Below are positions 62,100-64,000 of a stretch of 64,000 nt of DNA, piece by piece; position 1 is the first letter of the stretch; the number at the start of each line of letters is the position of its first letter. A program made the translations under genes and the position numbers. This DNA is from Semisulcospira habei (lineage: Eukaryota > Mollusca > Gastropoda > Semisulcospiridae): contig BTPG01000004.1 of NCBI GenBank assembly GCA_036245525.1, positions 210,032,912 through 210,096,911 of the forward strand, given 5' to 3'. Under the pieces are notes generated by a model. The model was not told where the DNA came from and did no database searches. It saw only the letters and a program-made list of their open reading frames with translations.

Positions 62100-62700
62100 C
62101 GAATGTATGCAGTGACGTGTATGTATGTCGACGTAAGTTTTGTGCTACGTGCTTTGCGCATGTGTATTTGCGTCATTTAATTTTTATTTTTGTTTACGTC
62201 ATTCTAAATTATCTCTGTACATGACGTTTTTTCTAACGTGTGTTCTTTTCTGTTCTGCGTTTGTTTCCATGTCACCTGAAGAAGGATCTTGATCGGAAAC
62301 GTCATCCTTGCATCTAATTTAAAGAGTTTTCAACCTCTATTTTCTGTTTAAGTTTCATAAACAGTGTTTGCATAAGCCTGCTGTTTGTCCTGGCCCTGGG
62401 GTAGGATTAGGTCAAATTGTGACCTGTAAGCCCTAGCCATGAAAATCAGCAAGAAATTGCAACGTTGATTCTCTGACACGTCAAATGTTAGTACTGCGGT
62501 GAGTGACGTATAACATCGAGTCGTCACGATGGGCTGACACGGCGTCGAGTCCTGGGACTAATGGTGCCATGACGTAAAGCTTGAAGTGACGTCGTTTCGC
62601 TGCTCGGCGGAGGGAAATGGATCAGCATAATAAGCCTAAAAATATGAACAATTGAATGTTCCTAAAGTTAAACGCATGTGAGCTCCAAACAATACGCGCA
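62100..62700. other. Repeat-like region with CCTGAAGAAGGATC word
   Basis: CACCTGAAGAAGGATCTTGA then GGAAACGTCATCC (62274-62306) is the kind of phrase found in widespread invertebrate retroelement ends, some of which carry hammerhead-like cores. Nothing coding was recognised. Confidence 0.35.
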
Positions 62701-62929
62701 CACACACACACACACTAATCAGTTTATGAAAAATAATGCGGGTATTAAAGAGAAGATAGTTTTTTTCGTAAAACGACTAAAAGAAAAATTAAAGTTATGT
62801 TAGCTGTTTTACAAATGACTCCGAAAAAGTGGTGCAGAAAATTGTCTGATTTTCACACCTAGGGCATACAGGTTACAACTGACCTAATCGTACCCGACAG
62901 CCTAGACAAACTGTAGAGTGTAGGCTTAT

Positions 62930-63060
62930 GTAAACGACCAAAAAGGTGACTGCCAAGCGTGTAATATGCAAAGAAGTACCGAACGGAGAAGAAACACGCT
63001 TAGAAAAGACGGGTACAACACAATTTATTAATATTTCGGGTAAATACCCTTTGTCAAAAT
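62930..63060 (-). repeat. Family K-related retroelement end
   Basis: On the minus strand it reads GACAAAGGGTATTTACCCGA and then GTCTTTTCTAAGCGTGTTTC, which joins the family K hairpin arm to a GGGTATTTACCC stem. Confidence 0.5.
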
Positions 63061-63299
63061 AGACAAACAAACAAACAGAGAGATTAGCCGCTACTTATCT
63101 TCATTGGCAGAAGGAATGTGGCAACTGAAGGAGGTGACGTAAAATAAAAGAAAAGGAAGAACAAAAGTGCGCAAAAAGTAAAAATGATGTCAACGAAAAA
63201 TCGTAATAGAGAGACTCGGAAAGAACCTGAACACGAGAGACAAGAGTGTGCAAGTACGTGCAGGAGCGAGCGAAAGAAAAGGCGTGTAGATGAGGCCAG

Positions 63300-63318
63300 A
63301 GAAAGAGAGAGAGAGACT

Positions 63319-63407
<89 letters not shown>

Positions 63408-63456
63408 GGAGAGAGAGAAAGGAGAAAGAGAGAGAGAAAGAGAGAGAGAACGAACG
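63300..63456. repeat. (GA)n microsatellite
   Basis: About 100 bp of pure GA within a longer purine-rich tract. Frames of Arg-Glu or Ser-Leu here are artefacts. Confidence 0.95.
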
Positions 63457-63731
63457 GGGAGTACCCTTGGGCACGAAGTAGGCTGAGTGTCTAATACACA
63501 AAGCCTGCTAAACACCAACCCGAAGGCAAACTTTATATCACCTTCAAGTTGAGAACTACCTCGGGGAAAAACGGGAGGACCCCGGGGAAAAAAAACCCAG
63601 CATTTAGCACGGTACACAACAAGTAATAAGTCATGAAAACAAAGCAAATAATCAAATTCAGTAAGAGAATATAGGTAAAAGTGGAGAGTAGGTAGTTGTG
63701 AAACCGTCTTCAAGGGTAACTCAAAAAATAA

Positions 63732-63742
63732 GGGGGGGGGGG

Positions 63743-63789
<47 letters not shown>

Positions 63790-63960
63790 GGGGGCGGTGG
63801 GGGGGAAGGGGGGGGGGGAAAGAGGAAGGAGGAAGGGGAAGAAGGGAAAAGGAAACAGCGTAAAGAGAGAAAGAGGGCTAGAGAGAAGTGGTAAAGGGGG
63901 TAGGGGGGGGGGGGGGAGAAAGAGGGAGAGAGGTAGAAGGAAAGAGAGGGAAAAAAAAAA
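63732..63960. repeat. Purine tract, G- and GA-rich
   Basis: Alternating G runs and GA repeats with scattered AAGG run to the window end. No gene is visible in the last 500 bp. Confidence 0.9.
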
Positions 63961-64000
63961 AGGGGGTAAGCTGGGGGCGGAAGACAACCAGCCAGAGCCA

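Noticed and set aside
63084..63713. 209-codon Ser/Leu-rich minus-strand frame
   Set aside because: It is the GA microsatellite read on the other strand with unrelated flanks.

Overview
The window is animal genomic DNA, AT-rich and repeat-dense. It holds the 3' half of one large plus-strand gene, a voltage-gated calcium channel alpha-1 subunit of the Cav2 (P/Q-, N-type; cacophony/UNC-2) class. Eighteen exons can be placed between 454 and 50537. All join in phase at GT/AG sites and read continuously for 994 codons if both 15-nt microexons are used. The window opens in repeat IV S2-S3. It then gives the S4 sensor, S5, the repeat IV pore with its glutamate, S6, the EF-hand, the IQ region, a long Arg/Ser/Pro-rich tail, an RxxPxxP motif and the C-terminus DDWC. 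Domains I-III and the promoter lie upstream. The protein, the repeat types and the long microsatellites suggest a mollusc, probably a gastropod; this is an inference, not a proof.

Layout: 1-9548 is a repeat-filled intron after the first exon; 9549-11744 has the S4, S5 and pre-pore exons; 11798-17978 is an almost complete but decayed DIRS1-like tyrosine-recombinase retrotransposon in the pore intron, itself carrying a SINE; 18609-21441 has the pore, S6 and EF-hand exons; 21970-24390 is a dead LINE; 24654-27165 has the proximal C-terminal exons and a Harbinger-like non-autonomous element at 25248-25752; 27166-37723 is a long stretch with one further microexon, a second LINE fragment, microsatellites and a duplicated AT-flanked segment; 37724-50537 has the distal C-terminal tail exons; 50538-64000 is 3' UTR and/or downstream DNA rich in repeats, with no other gene recognised.

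The most striking feature is at least 60 palindromic MITE-like elements of several families, many beginning TTAACCC and ending GGGTTAA. They are often packed head to tail so that neighbours share one TTAA. Different outer arms enclose the same hairpin core. Within a copy the two arms often carry matching changes, so arms within a copy resemble each other more than they resemble other copies. Most lie in introns of the channel gene and would fold into long stems in its pre-mRNA. No search or folding could be run here; family names, clade assignments and organism are from recognition by eye.
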